A stretch of 64,000 nt of DNA from Telmatactis stephensoni (Eukaryota > Cnidaria > Anthozoa > Actiniaria > Isophelliidae): positions 558,001-622,000 of the forward strand of contig JALIZF010001725.1 of the NCBI GenBank assembly GCA_029948255.1. Direction: 5' to 3'. The notes below the pieces were generated by a model, which saw only the letters and a program-made list of their open reading frames with translations, searched no databases and was not told where the DNA came from. Positions 11,727 through 23,290 of the stretch are shown in pieces (the stretch's first letter is position 1; every line of letters starts with the position of its first letter). The translations under genes and the position numbers were made by a program.

Positions 11727-14700
11727 CTACAACGCTGTTGTATTTTCAAATTCAGCGTTGTGATAAACAAAAGTCATGTCTTTCTCGTTTGTTTTCCCAC
11801 AACATGGAATCCCATAATCCTCTTCGGCCTTCTCTTCCTCTTCAATGGTCTGATGCATCTTGGCATTCAGTGTTTCAGGAAGCCATAGCATCGTGACAGA
11901 CGTTGCGATGGCAACGACACCAAAGATGGTCAGCGGTAGTGTTATGGTAAGCCCTGGAAGTTGACCCTAAATGAAAATATCAGCTTTAGCATTAACCTCG
12001 TTCCTAGGACCTTCTCTTTTAGCTCGCTTTTTCAAAATGGCGGTGGTCCTTACTCACTATACACCTTACCCACTGTACACCTTGGTCACTGTACACTTTA
12101 CCCACTGTACACCTTGCTCATTGTACACCTTACCCACTGCACTGTACACCTTACCCACTGCACTGTACACCTTACCCACAATGGATGATTTGAATACTGA
12201 GTGATTTGAGTACTATAGGCGATTTGACTTTGATTATCTAAGCTTATCTAATGACTCATGTAGCTCTTACCAATATTCCAACATACGGCGCGATGATTGC
12301 ACCAAAGCGACCAATGGTATAACCTGTTCCTACAGCGTTACTCCTATTGGTAACAGATAAAAAGAAGTTACTAAAAAGAACTAACAAGCACAAGTATATA
12401 TATCCAATCGTGTCAACGTCTACACCCATTGTAATTTACTTCACTAGCTAGTTAAAGCGTAAGTTATAGCGGTCGCCATGCAAGACTAATTTGTCACCTT
12501 AGAACTGTAGGAAATAATTCTGTTCCAAGAAGAAATATGTTCACCCACATTGCCACTCCAACAACTGAGGCTGCCACGAAGATCCATGTCCTAATCATTG
12601 ACTGATCTAGAGCAAATGACATGCATGGGATATTGTAGAATAGATTGGCAAAGAAAGAGAAAGTATATATATATATATAGCTAGACTATAGCTGACTTGA
12701 AAAATGTACAAAAATGTTTGGCAAGGGAAAACTATACCAACTATATGGAATAAAGACAGTCCCACAAGGGGTTATCGGGATATAGGCAGATAGTCAAGTT
12801 TCTGAAAATACGTTTAAAGAATTTTTGGGATATTTGAATTCTATTACTTACCATTAGGTACAGCCAGTGACCCAAGGCAGAGTACCCCAATGATTACCAA
12901 CACTCCAGCATGTGACGGACGTCGACCAGTCCTTCGAAAAAAGTAAAACAAAAATAGTCAGGCAGTCAGGCAGTCAGGTCGGTCGGTCGGTCGGTCGGTC
13001 GGTCGGTCGGTCGGTCGGTCGGTCGGTCGGTCGGTCGGTCGGTCGGTCGGTCGGTCGGTCGGCCGGTCGGTCGGTCGGTCGGTCGGTCAGTCCAGTAAGC
13101 ACTGACTTACGCACGTTAGAAACACAAGTAACCTTACAAATACATACCGTTTTAAGAAGAATAATGAAGCAATAATAGCTAATGGCTGAATAGCGTGTAT
13201 AATGAAGAAATTAAGATAGATATTTCCCGCCAAGTTTCCAATGTACAGAAGGAATGCGTTACCAAGGAAACTAACTGAAAACCTGTGAAGTGGAAAATAA
13301 AAACGTCAACGGAGTTTACAAGGTTCTCTAGATCAATCCAAACCACAGGAAACCCGCACGAGACTTACCAATTTATAGCGAGAATAAAACTTCGTTTTCT
13401 CAGTTTGGGTGTACGGACCAAATCAAGAGGGGTGTAAACTTTTTCCTGTTTAATCTTCTCGCTACTGAACTGTTCTTTGTTGACCTCTTGGATGGCTTTT
13501 CTAAGCTTCGTCTGGTCGAGGCGCTCAGAAGTAGCACTTCCACACTTCACAAGAATGGTTTGGGCCTCATTTAGTTTGTTTTTACTCACCAACCATCGAG
13601 AGGATTCTGGGTAAACTCTGCAACAGTCAAGAACGAAGGATAACATTTATAACAATTTCAGGAATCAACTGATACAGTCAGTGAAGACTTAATTAATTTA
13701 ATCGGCGTCGACTATGTCTGTATAGTGTAATATTCTTCCCTGTGTATTGTTATTCATGAGTATGATAATGAGGTATGGGGAATCGCTCTGGCCTGGAACC
13801 AACCAAAGCCAGGCGAAGTGCAAACAAAGATTATTTGGCAACTTTGAACCCGACTTACTCGCTAAAGTGGGTGGGTGGGTGACGTGGGTCGCCAACCGTT
13901 CTTCGTCGCAACTCGAATGAACTGCATTAATTACAAGAATTGTTCTCCTTTATATGCAATCTCCAGGGACCATATATATTACCAATTCAAATGGACTTTG
14001 AATAGTGGACATCTATCCGACTTTTATATGACCATGCTATTATACGGTTCAAAACCCTTGATATTGTCTTCCCCATGTTTTTTATAAATTACTGTTATTC
14101 TTTTGAAAAATACATTTATTTCAGGGATCCCCTCCCTTGCTCCACCTCTCATTCTTATATTGTTTGGCCATTAAGCCCTCGAAATTTGGATCATTAGCAA
14201 ACAATTAAACGTTGAATTAAGGGAGAAAATGTCATTTATTTTGATGTATACACCTATTTCAAAAAAGGTTGTTGTATGAGAGGTCTCAAGCCTACGCGAC
14301 TAGACCGAAAAGGAGTATGGGTAGTTGCAAAATGTATTAGGTCATGACAAGCTCAAGTTGAATTATGGTGTTGATATTTGTGTGGTTTTACAGCTTTAGT
14401 AATTTTTACCCATGCTTCCATTCGGGTGAGTCGCGTAGGCTTTTACCGACAACGTTTATTGAAATAGGTGTATTTATCTTTCGTTATGTTTCGCTACACT
14501 ATGCGCGCGATCGTCCCCTGACACGTTTATTTCCTAATTTATGCACATACCTTACAAATAAAAACAGCAAAAGTCCAGGCAAGCTGCTCATGAGACACAA
14601 GTATCGCCAGTCTCTTACAAAATAAGCAAAGAGATTGAAGACATAAAATCCTGCAGTGAAGTACATTTGGTATATGGTACTGGCTAGTGAGCGGTGCTTC

Positions 14701-16849
14701 GGACCCAGGAGTTCTATGACAAATGCGAAGTGAACAGACTGGTTCCCAGCAGCGCCAAAACCGACGAAAAAGCGAAGAAGCCCAAGTAACGATATACAGT
14801 CAGCAAAAGCAGAGCAAAACAAAGGAACAATCTGGGTGGAAAATTAAAGTATACAGTATCTTAATCATACGTGTGATCATCATACGTACACTTACTTACA
14901 GAGCTTACGTACTATTCTGGTTTTAGGCCAGGAGTTGAGTTTATCGTCTCGTCCTCACGTTCGTTCATCACAAATTAAACGAACAAAGCCTTTGGAGCCC
15001 AGGTCGGGTTGTTCAAAAGGTGATTAATATGAATTCTGGGTTAAAATGAATGTTTTTCTTAAGACGCACGGGTTAGCGCTAACTGCCTTCGAATAACTGA
15101 GTCGCTTACAAACAGGCGGCCAAACATGGCCGTTATTTCGGAGCAGCTGGTCATGATTCTGTTATACTTGTGGTAGGCCCTTCCCCAGGAGTGGTTCGTA
15201 GGTGTAAACAACCCCCCTCCCCCTTTCCACAACCTTTAAATTCCTAAACAACTCAGATATAAAGGATATAATACAGTTCAATACATGCAAAGGTGAAGAA
15301 AACGACCTCCCCTTTCCCATTCCTTCATGGTCCCTTTAATGTCTCTTCTCATTGTCCCTTCAATGTCCCTTCAATGTCCTTTCAGTGTGACTGTCATTTC
15401 AGTGTCCCTTCAGTGTCCCCCAGTGTCCTTATAGAAAGTAGAACAAAATGATGAATGCGAGCTCGTAGATAACATACCAAAATAAAGATGACAATAAAAT
15501 TGGTTTTCTTTCTTCCAATGGAGTCGGCCATAGTTCCTGAGAGAATTGAACCAGCTAACATCCCAGCATAGAAGCAGGCTTGTAGAGTAGCACCAACGTA
15601 TGCTTTGTCACAGATTAGGTTCCACTGATATCATATTAAAGGAGACTTCAATAAAACTTTTACACATGGAATTTACAAGTGTAGCTATTGTTCTCGGCAG
15701 CTGAAAACAGCTACACTTGAAAATTAAAAGTGCATGTGCTTTATAGAACTCACCCCAGCTTTTTATTGTCTACTAAAGGGGGGCGAGGCTAAGTCAACGA
15801 CCCCTCTGAAAGTCTTGTTTTGACGAACTCGGGTCCTCAGTCCATCAATATATTGCCTCGTTGAAAACATTCGGCAGGCAAACAAACAAACCTTTGCCGG
15901 CGAAACTCAAGCCACAGATGCCAAAGGGCGCTTTCATTACGAGACACTTACAAATTTACACATTTATTTATTACAATACATTTTAATACATACATACATT
16001 TTAATACATACATTTACATGTCTTACATACAAACACACGTAGCAGCCGCCATGCGACCCAAGTCGGCTGATCACGGACGGAGCACAGCTTAGATCTAAAC
16101 TAGTTCGTTTTTACTGAGGGTGGAAAAAAACAGAGTACCCGGAGAAAAAATCCTCAAAGCAAGGGAGAGAACGAAATAACAAGATGCCAAAATATTTCAG
16201 AATTATTACTCTCTTTTTATGAATGCGAGGAATATAATTTTTCTTTGATTGGAAGTATAACGGGATTGTTAGTTTGATTTTAGGTTTTGTATTACAAATA
16301 CGCTGGCAGAGTCTTGTGGCATGAAAATTGTACCCTGGCTGTCTTAATAGCCCCGGGGCTCTGAAAATGAAAGCACTTCCTTTTCTCCCCTTCCTTTTTT
16401 CTATATTTCTATTCGATTCTGCATTGTCCCTTCTCCATTCTATTCCATTCTCTTTCCTTCTCTCCTTTTCAATATGCAGTTTCTTCTCTCTCAAAATTAC
16501 AATAAACCTTAATGATATAGTGGTTAAAATCACCTCAGAAACGACGCTGTGAAAAGGTCCATCAAACACGTAGTTGGTACAGTTGTCACAACATTTGTTG
16601 GGTGGACAAGTCGAGTTTGTCGGTGTGTTACAGTGGAAATTAGGCGTTCCAAACACGAACAACAAAGCAGCAAACTGCATCGATGTCATCATGACTAGAC
16701 AACACGACGAAAAGAAGACCACTTTTTGATATCGACCAAACGACTGAGACGTACTGGAAGAGATCGTCATATTCGCGAGCTAGAGGTTGGTCGTGCTCTT
16801 CTTCTTGATCTATCGTACGCGTGTTGTCGTCTCGGTCTTGACGAGCCAT
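11727..16849 (-). CDS. SLC22-type organic ion transporter, copy 2 (frameshift in exon 1)
   Basis: Tandem paralogue of the transporter to its left, with all nine exons: 16534-16849, 15478-15624, 14551-14831, 13369-13617, 13148-13270, 12852-12931, 12498-12606, 12271-12343, 11727-11966 (stop). The last exon encodes the final helix, LPETLNAKMHQTIEEEE and a polar cytosolic tail, as usual for SLC22. Exon 1 is 316 nt against 315 in copy 1: one extra base, in GTCTCAGTCG where copy 1 has GTCTCGTCG, shifts the frame about 35 codons after the usual ATG (16849). That ATG opens a 69-codon frame that ends at 16640. A second ATG at 16770 reads the correct frame through helix 1 (MTISSSTSQSFGRYQ), so a shortened but otherwise full protein remains possible. 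Other differences: PESSRWL instead of PESPRWL, and GRF instead of GRC in exon 8. It is either a decaying copy, a gene with a shifted start, or a sequencing error. Confidence 0.85.
12055..12180 (+). repeat. TGTACACCTTACCCAC minisatellite
   Basis: About seven units of 16-21 bp built on TGTACACCTTACCCAC in the intron before the last exon of transporter copy 2. Confidence 0.85.
12977..13090 (+). repeat. (GGTC)n tetranucleotide expansion in a short intron
   Basis: About 28 GGTC units with one GGCC interruption fill more than half of the 216-nt intron between exons 5 and 6 of transporter copy 2. In copy 1 the same intron (708-842) has only a few units. The Gly-Arg-Ser-Val frame over it is not coding. 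Confidence 0.95.
13728..14001. mobile_element. ~274-bp insertion, unclassified, with empty site in unit 1
   Basis: Unit 1 reads TGTATAGTGGACATC at 2257-2271. In unit 2 the same site is split by 274 bp, with ATAGTG on both sides (13722-13727 and 14002-14007). A nearly identical copy sits at 36724-36988, also between two ATAGTG motifs. No terminal inverted repeat, poly-A or obvious A/B box is seen, so its class is unknown. Confidence 0.75.
14249..14472. mobile_element. MITE with TATACACC ends, 224 bp
   Basis: Inverted ends TACACCTATTTCAA. A second inverted pair inside is CAAGCCTACGCGACT near the left and AGTCGCGTAGGCTT near the right. Intron between exons 3 and 4 of transporter copy 2. Same subfamily as 25112-25359 and 35858-35990. 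Confidence 0.8.
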
Positions 16850-17254
16850 TGTCTTGACCTGAAATTGGTTTGGCGTGTATCTTGGCGTGAGTCAGTCAAT
16901 AAAGCTCTTAGTCTATAGATAGGCCGACTGATTTCGACCTATGTTTAAAAAAACACAGTAAAGACAAGACCCCAGACAACGTACATCTTTCATTTGGTTC
17001 TGATTTTACAAGCAAGCTAGTTTACGGGAGCTCGCGCACTGCCGTAATTTTTTCCGTAAGCGGGCACGTAAAGTTGTGGGGTCTTTGATTTGGAGAAATG
17101 GGCCCAGACCCGGATACGTCGTATGCCAAACTACTATTCATTGATATTCTTGGTCCAGGCACTTCTAAAGCGGGTAATCGTTAACCCAGGGTTACTAACG
17201 TCAATTATTTTTACCATCATCCTTGTAAAGTAAAAGTGTAAATGTTAATTAAGG

Positions 17255-17513
17255 AATATAAAACGCGCGCGCATGTCTCTGTGAACAAGAGAAAAACGAG
17301 GCGTAGCCAAGTGTTTCTCTTGCTTTTCGAGTGCTTTACATCTTCCGGAGTATTTATATCACAGTACAGAGACATAAGCGATCGTTTTATATTGCTTTTA
17401 TAAAATATTTTCGACGTTTTTTGAGCGAGCCATGTCTCTGTCCTCTGATGTAAACATGGTAGCCAGTCACTGATGTAAACATGGTAGCCAGCCAGTTAGC
17501 GCGCGCGTTATAT
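17255..17513. mobile_element. MITE with GCGCGC ends, private to unit 2
   Basis: Ends ATATAAAACGCGCGCGC and GCGCGCGCGTTATAT are inverted. Unit 1 lacks the insert (continuous around 9540-9560). Inside is a direct duplication of TGATGTAAACATGGTAGCCA (about 17445-17490). No coding sequence. Confidence 0.7.
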
Positions 17514-17604
17514 CTCAAACATTTTGTAACTAGCTAAAGTTAAATGGCACTCCAAGCTGCTTTATCGGGTACATGGACATTCAAATTTCACTGGAAATTT
17601 TTGC

Positions 17605-17870
17605 CCATTTCCTATGATAGGAAATATCTAGGAAATTGCATTTTTCTTTGAAAGGAACTAGATAAAATGTAGGAAAATACATTTTCCTAGATATCTCCTA
17701 GATAGTTCCTATCATAGGAAATGTCCTACATATTTCCTACCTTTTCATTTTCCTATGATAGGAAATATCTAGGAAAATGCAATTTCCTATGATGGGAAAC
17801 ATCTAGGAAATTTTCCTATCATAGGGAAATGCAATTTGCTAGATATTTCCTAGACATAGGAAATAAGCAA
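17605..17870. repeat. Expanded palindromic TTTCCTATGATAGGAAA array
   Basis: Larger version of the array at 9640-9765: alternating AGGAAATATCTAGGAAA and its complement, so the tract can form many overlapping hairpins. Lies upstream of transporter copy 2. Confidence 0.85.
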
Positions 17871-18506
17871 AAACATTTAGTGCTCACTGATAAAATTGTA
17901 ACCTACTAAGTGAACGAGAAACGGTTGCCGGCCGAGTTACACCAACATAACACAAAAAGTATTTACTAGACAAGTAAACTGCTATGTGCTTACCTCGAAA
18001 TTTTGGGTTGACAATCCAAACTTTCGATCGAAGCTAAGAAATCTTAACTGCGAATGTCAGGGTGACTTCTCTTTTACTCATACAATAAACATTCCTCATC
18101 AGTCTGAATAGATTTTGGAACGTCTGGTCAGCTCAGATAGATTCTACCGGTATATATTACATGTAACGTAACCGAACGGGAAGGAATACTTATTAAATTA
18201 CCGTAAATGTTCGCGGTGATCTGTCAAAAAAAACAGATCAATGAATAAATTATATATTAAAATAAATAGTTGAATAAGTCAATACTTAACAGTCAGGGTC
18301 TGTAAAGTGATTGATGAGTGGGTATCAGATTGAATTTGTTAGTTACTATCTCAAAAAAAGATTATATTTATTTCAGCCTGCATTTATAATTAAGACATTT
18401 AGAACCCATGCACCCCAACTGACGAAGAGTAGGACATGGAATTCCCAGTTAGGTGTCGTTTGACCCTTGATCTTATTGTGTGCGGTCTTATAACGTTTGT
18501 AATGAA

Positions 18507-18680
18507 TACATGAATGAATGAATGAATGAATGATTGAATAAATGGATGGATGGATGAATGAATGAATGGAATGAATGGATGAATGGATGAATGGATGGAT
18601 GGATGAATGAATGAATGAATGAATGAATGAATGAATGAATGATTGAATAAATGGATGAATGGATGAATGAATCATTCAAT
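18507..18680 (+). repeat. (ATGA)n tract, unit 2
   Basis: Counterpart of the tract at 10435-10620, marking the right end of unit 2. Confidence 0.9.
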
Positions 18681-18705
18681 CAATTAATATATTTATCTAT
18701 CAACG

Positions 18706-19253
18706 TCATCGATCAATCAATTCTTAATGAAATCGCGTGACTGCAACTAAATGGATAAATTTCTACATCCTTTTAAGGCGGAAGATTCAGCAGGAAACAG
18801 AATCAAAATAGGGAGTGAAGGGAAGGTACAGGTTCTTCTTACAGCATGCCCCACAGTAGAAAAAGAAATCAATTGAAAATTTAAAAACCAAATAATACTA
18901 AAACCCGCGTTGGCGCACCATCCTTTATTCGTTAATTAATTTCCCGCTCTTGCGCGGGTCTTTTATGACCGGTTTGACTGCATGCTAGTACTGCTTGCCA
19001 AAGGTCAACAATATTATGTAACAACGTACTATTCAACGTCACGTATCGCAGCTATTACGTACTCTTTCAACTTCTAACTTCTCTAAACTTTATACTTCCA
19101 TCTTCTTACTGCATCATTCAAACTTGTAACTCCGACTTTTACGCAAGTGCAGTGGGCGGGCCAATCACACGGGTCTACACGCGCCCTCCGCTTAACGAAA
19201 ACATAACTTATCAGTCAAACGCTGACGTTTCAAGGGGGGGAGGAGGAGGAGGA

Positions 19254-19288
<35 letters not shown>

Positions 19289-19419
19289 TACAGTATACTC
19301 AGTGTAAACCAGCATTACGTAGTTGATGAAGACTGTTCGCGAAATTGGCCTGTACTCGATCCTCAAACTCAGTTACCGTCTCTGGGTAGAGGCCCTGTTC
19401 ATATTTTGATGCAGGTAGC
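18706..19419. other. Unique stretch with GGA/CAG tract
   Basis: No gene recognised. At about 19239-19288 a GGA tract passes into a run of about eleven CAG units. The rest is AT-rich, without long open frames. Confidence 0.6.
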
Positions 19420-19430
19420 CTTGTTGAGGC

Positions 19431-19970
19431 CTCAAATGTAATACGTTTTGGTCCTAAATGTAATAAAGGTCTTAAATGTAATACGTTTTGGTCCTAAATG
19501 TAATAAAGGTCTTAAATGTAATACGTTTTGGTCCTAAATGTAATAAAGGTCTTAAATGTAATACGTTTTGGTCCTAAATGTAATAAAGGTCTTAAATGTA
19601 ATACGTTTTGGTCCTAAATGTAATAAAGGTCTTAAATGTAATACGTTTTGGTCCTAAATGTAATAAAGGTCTTAAATGTAATACGTTTTGGTCCTAAATG
19701 TAATAAAGGTCTTAAATGTAATACGTTTTGGTCCTAAATGTAATAAAGGTCTTAAATGTAATACGTTTTGGTCCTAAATGTAATAAAGGTCTTAAATGTA
19801 ATACGTTTTGGTCCTAAATGTAATAAAGGTCTTAAATGTAATACGTTTTGGTCCTAAATGTAATAAAGGTCTTAAATGTAATACGTTTTGGTCCTAAATG
19901 TAATAAAGGTCTTAAATGTAATACGTTTTGGTCCTAAATGTAATAAAGGTCTTAAATGCAATACCTTTAG
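19431..19970 (+). repeat. Satellite A, 40 bp x 13.5, near-identical units
   Basis: The unit contains AATGTAATACGTTTTGGTCC and AAATGTAATAAAGGTCTT; two thirds of it repeats the AAATGTAATA word twice, so the 40-mer is itself a diverged dimer. Units are practically identical except at the ends, implying recent amplification. A short inverted remnant is at 25668-25790. There are no unique spacers, so it is not a CRISPR array. Confidence 0.95.
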
Positions 19971-20028
19971 GTCCTAAATGTACGGTGGCCCACAGGGGCA
20001 AAACACAATGCAAAATTGCTTTGAAAAC

Positions 20029-20140
20029 ACAACAAAGTTTCGTGGAACACAACAATCTTTCACTGAACACAACAAAGTTTCGTGGAACACAACAATTTTT
20101 CACAGAACGCAACAATGTTTTACAGTACACAAGTCTTTCA
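20029..20140 (+). repeat. Satellite B, left copy
   Basis: About 2.8 units of a 40-bp repeat formed by two 20-mers (CACAACAAAGTTTCGTGGAA and CACAACAATCTTTCACTGAA). Inverted relative to 24455-24705. Confidence 0.85.
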
Positions 20141-20416
20141 CAAGCAACTAATTAGTTAATGAGGATGAGAGATTTCTTTCAGATTTTTATATTAATGTCG
20201 TTTTGGTTGAACATTTTTCAGGTCCGTGGAAATGGAGCTTCAAAGTGGACGAACAACACTGCTAATTGCATTAGTCTCATTATGTTCTATTTTGTATATA
20301 AATGGTGGTGGTGCACTGCTCATTAGTGCTTTTCGTTTGACCAATCCATCAAAATGTGAAGAGATGCTTGCTTGTGTGCTTCTCAAAACGTGTACCGGAC
20401 ATTCTAGGAATTACCA

Positions 20417-21112
20417 TTGGAGATGACCATCTCGAGAGTGTCTAGCTACAAACTCCTCGGTATTCACGTTGCAAATAACTTAACATGGAACGATCATATC
20501 AACTTCGTTACCAAGAAAGCAGCGAAACGCATCTACTCCATTAGACTGCTTAAACGGGCTGGAGTAGCTAGTAAGGACCTTGTGCACATCTATATAACGT
20601 CAATCAGATCAATTATGGAATACGCAGCTCCAGCATGGTTTTTTCCGTGTACTGCATATCTCGTTGAACAGCTCGAATCAATACAGAGACGTATACTAAG
20701 AATAATATTCCCACACTGCAAGTATTGTGATACCTTAAAGTCAGCTAACATACCAACCATCGAACAACGACTTCATGCCATCATATTTTAAGCAAATGGA
20801 AGATAAAGAACACAAACTAAACCATCTGTTTCCTTAATATTACAAAAACCAATACTCCACAAGATCACAAGCTAGAGGGCACGCTCCAAGTGGCAACAAC
20901 CCGTACTAAAAGAACTGCTTACTCATTCATTATAAAAGCAAGTAGGAACTATATATAACAATGAACTAATAAGAAACCAGTAATCTCGTGTCCACATACT
21001 GACATTTTTACATTTTCTTTACCTATATATTTATTTCATATTTCTGTGTATACCAATGTATTTTAGACGCATGTCTACAATGTTGGAAATAAAGTTATTA
21101 TTATTATTATTA
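20417..21112 (+). pseudogene. LINE reverse transcriptase 3' fragment
   Basis: Residues from RVSSYKLLGIHVANNLTW through AYLVEQLESIQRRILRIIFP match the C-terminal part of non-LTR retrotransposon polymerases (the LGI...W..H motif and the Q..R/P.YAAPAW region). The frame closes at 20791. About 300 bp of 3' untranslated region end in ATTATTATTATTATTAG (21097-21112), the tail style of CR1/L2/Rex-type LINEs. Strong 5' truncation; just upstream (about 20390-20450) the frame is broken by a shift and a TAG. It sits inside the large satellite-ended element. Confidence 0.75.
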
Positions 21113-22950
21113 GTATAGTTAATCAATCATGCAGTTTAATAACGCCGCTTGCTAAAGAAATAATAAATAATGCAGCAATTATAATACATGGTACTCGAAT
21201 TTCAACCTTCTCCATTCAGAGATCGAAAAGGGTTAAAATTCGAACTATGTTCATATCTAGGCTGTCACGAAAACGAAAACCGCGTTTTATGTCGGATTCG
21301 TTAACGATGTAAATCAGAAAACCGTTTTATCTATCAAACGTTTAATAGCGCTGCTTGCTAAAAATAATGCATCATTTAGAATACATAGTGCCATATTTCG
21401 ACCTTCTCCATCCAGTCCATCCAGAGAAGAAGGTTAAAATCCAGACTATGCTCATATCTAGGCTGCTGTCAAGGAAACGATAGGTGTCAGTAGACAAGCA
21501 CAAGGAAAAAGCATACGGACTTTGAAGACGTTTATCAGAAAACTGTTTTTATCTACGATTATAAGTGTTTCATTTTAGAACATGTGTAAGAATTTTTGTT
21601 CGGGCGACGTTTGAACTCTGGTCCTGCCCACAACAGACGTATGCTTACTTGAGTAAAAGAACGAATTTTCGTTACTGAAGCACCGCGCCATCTGGAATGT
21701 GTGCATTAGCTCTGGAAATGGTAGCCACTAAGGTTTGAAATACCAAAATCCAACTCATAACAATTTAAGTAGTCCAAGGTTATTGCAATGTTGCGCGCAA
21801 CAGAACGTGTTAACCCCTGCAACAGGCGCGCGTAATGCCCCAGAAAAAGCTCGGTTGTACTTTTGTAGCTGTTGCGCAAAACGTTGAGCGATCTGTTGGT
21901 ATGGCTTCAGAAAAAGAACTCGTTTCTACTTCTCTAACGTTGCGCGCATCTGTTGCAGGGTCGGACACACGCACGATGCATGTTGTGTACAATGTTACAA
22001 GCTACAGGGAAAATAACATCTTGTGTTCTGGGTTTCTACAAATTAAGCAACAAGCCCCATTAACAATAGCCCCAGCGCAGGTCGCATGAGACTATGTATA
22101 GGATAATTCGTCAGGCAGAGCAGTGAACTGACTTGAAAGATTTCATCATGTAATGAAAGCACTATGAAAGATTTAAAAGGTTTACTTTTTTGTGTTGTTA
22201 AGTTTCTAGGCAGAAATGGTATTTCCCAATATTTTGAATACGACAATATATAAACTTGCGCGAGTTTGGCATTCTGCATCACGAGATTCTCTGTGAAGTT
22301 TTCGGGGATACATTTTGACGAGATCAGTAATAATTTAATTTCTCGTCTACTTACACAATTAAACTCAAATCGACCATGTAACTAACAAATTTGGTGTTAA
22401 CATTAAAGAACAAACGTGTACATGTAAACAACTACGAGCTTTGTTTTAAAACGATGGGCTAAAAGTATCAATCCAAATTTTAAATCACCTTAACTTATCA
22501 AATAACTTACCTTTGCTGATGTCTTAATCTGATTAGCTCTAGGGATATTCCTGACGAAATAAGAAACGTAAACATCTTCAGTGAGGCCGATCATTTCACT
22601 TTGGAACGGAAATAAAAATCCATAAGTAATAGCGTACGTAACGGCTTGAAGCTTGCTGGACTTAAAATAATCATGGAAATTTATTGATCCCTCTTCAATC
22701 GACTAGATTTTGATTGGTTCTTCTCTCTCCCTGGGGAATTGGGACAAATCGATGGAGTTAAACAATGCAGACAAGCTCGATGTTCCTGAAAACTTATTCT
22801 TTTATTTTCTCTTTTTATTTATTTACAAAACAGCTATTTTTTGATAGCTGGACTCTGATTGGGTCATTTCTTTCCCTGGGGAGTATTAGTATTACAATGA
22901 AACTTCGCCGAATAGACTACCCCGATTAGTCATTAAATTTATTAAGTGTC
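21113..22950. other. Repeat-derived interior, no gene seen
   Basis: Contains two diverged copies of a ~200-bp segment (about 21130-21340 and 21345-21560; both have CGCTTGCTAAA/GCTGCTTGCTAAA, TTTCGACCTTCTCCAT and ATGCTCATATCTAGGCTG). Also a GTTGCGCGCAA-rich inverted stretch near 21788-21980. No supported coding region. Confidence 0.5.
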
Positions 22951-23290
22951 TAGGTAGCGCAGCGGTCTAAGGTGATATCTAAAGGTATGGATTAGGGTCC
23001 GGATATTGTCTCCCTCCCTGGCCTTCGGGCTAAGTCAACTGTTATATGTAGCACCGGGATAGCGTGGATGGGGCCGAAATCTTCATCCTTAACGTAAGTC
23101 GATTCGATGTCTCAGCTTCTCAGAATGTCTCGGGAGAATCGTCCCAAAATTTCATTTTCTTTTTTCCTTTTTACAATTATTCATTCAGTCTGTTATTTTA
23201 TTTCCGGGGGATGCTCTTTAAGGGGTTACAGGTTCGATCCTCGTCGACGCCGGGTTCTTTTCTGACTTCTTTTTTCTTCATTTTTTCAAT
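22950..23290 (+). repeat. tRNA-like SINE remnant, split A and B boxes
   Basis: GTAGCGCAGCGGTCTAAGGTG resembles a tRNA A box, and GGGTTACAGGTTCGATCCTCG (about 23222) a B box, but they are about 250 bp apart rather than 30-60. Either a tRNA-derived SINE with an insertion, or two fragments. A T-rich tract follows. Not proposed as a working tRNA gene. Confidence 0.4.

Larger units (their letters stand above)
11690..18705. repeat. Segmental duplication, unit 2
   Basis: Second copy of the transporter-bearing unit. Alignment to unit 1 is visible from about 12198 (the match to position 1); the stretch down to the last exon at 11727 must belong to the unit as well, but its partner is off the window. 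Exon-level identity is high and intron boundaries are the same, so this is a DNA-level tandem duplication rather than retroposition. Confidence 0.8.

Noticed and set aside
12912..13175. Gly-Arg-Ser-Val repeat protein
   Set aside because: Translation of the (GGTC)n intronic microsatellite, on the strand opposite the transporter gene.
19431..19970. CRISPR-like array of 40-bp direct repeats
   Set aside because: No unique spacers: the entire 40-bp period repeats. Eukaryotic satellite at a transposon end.
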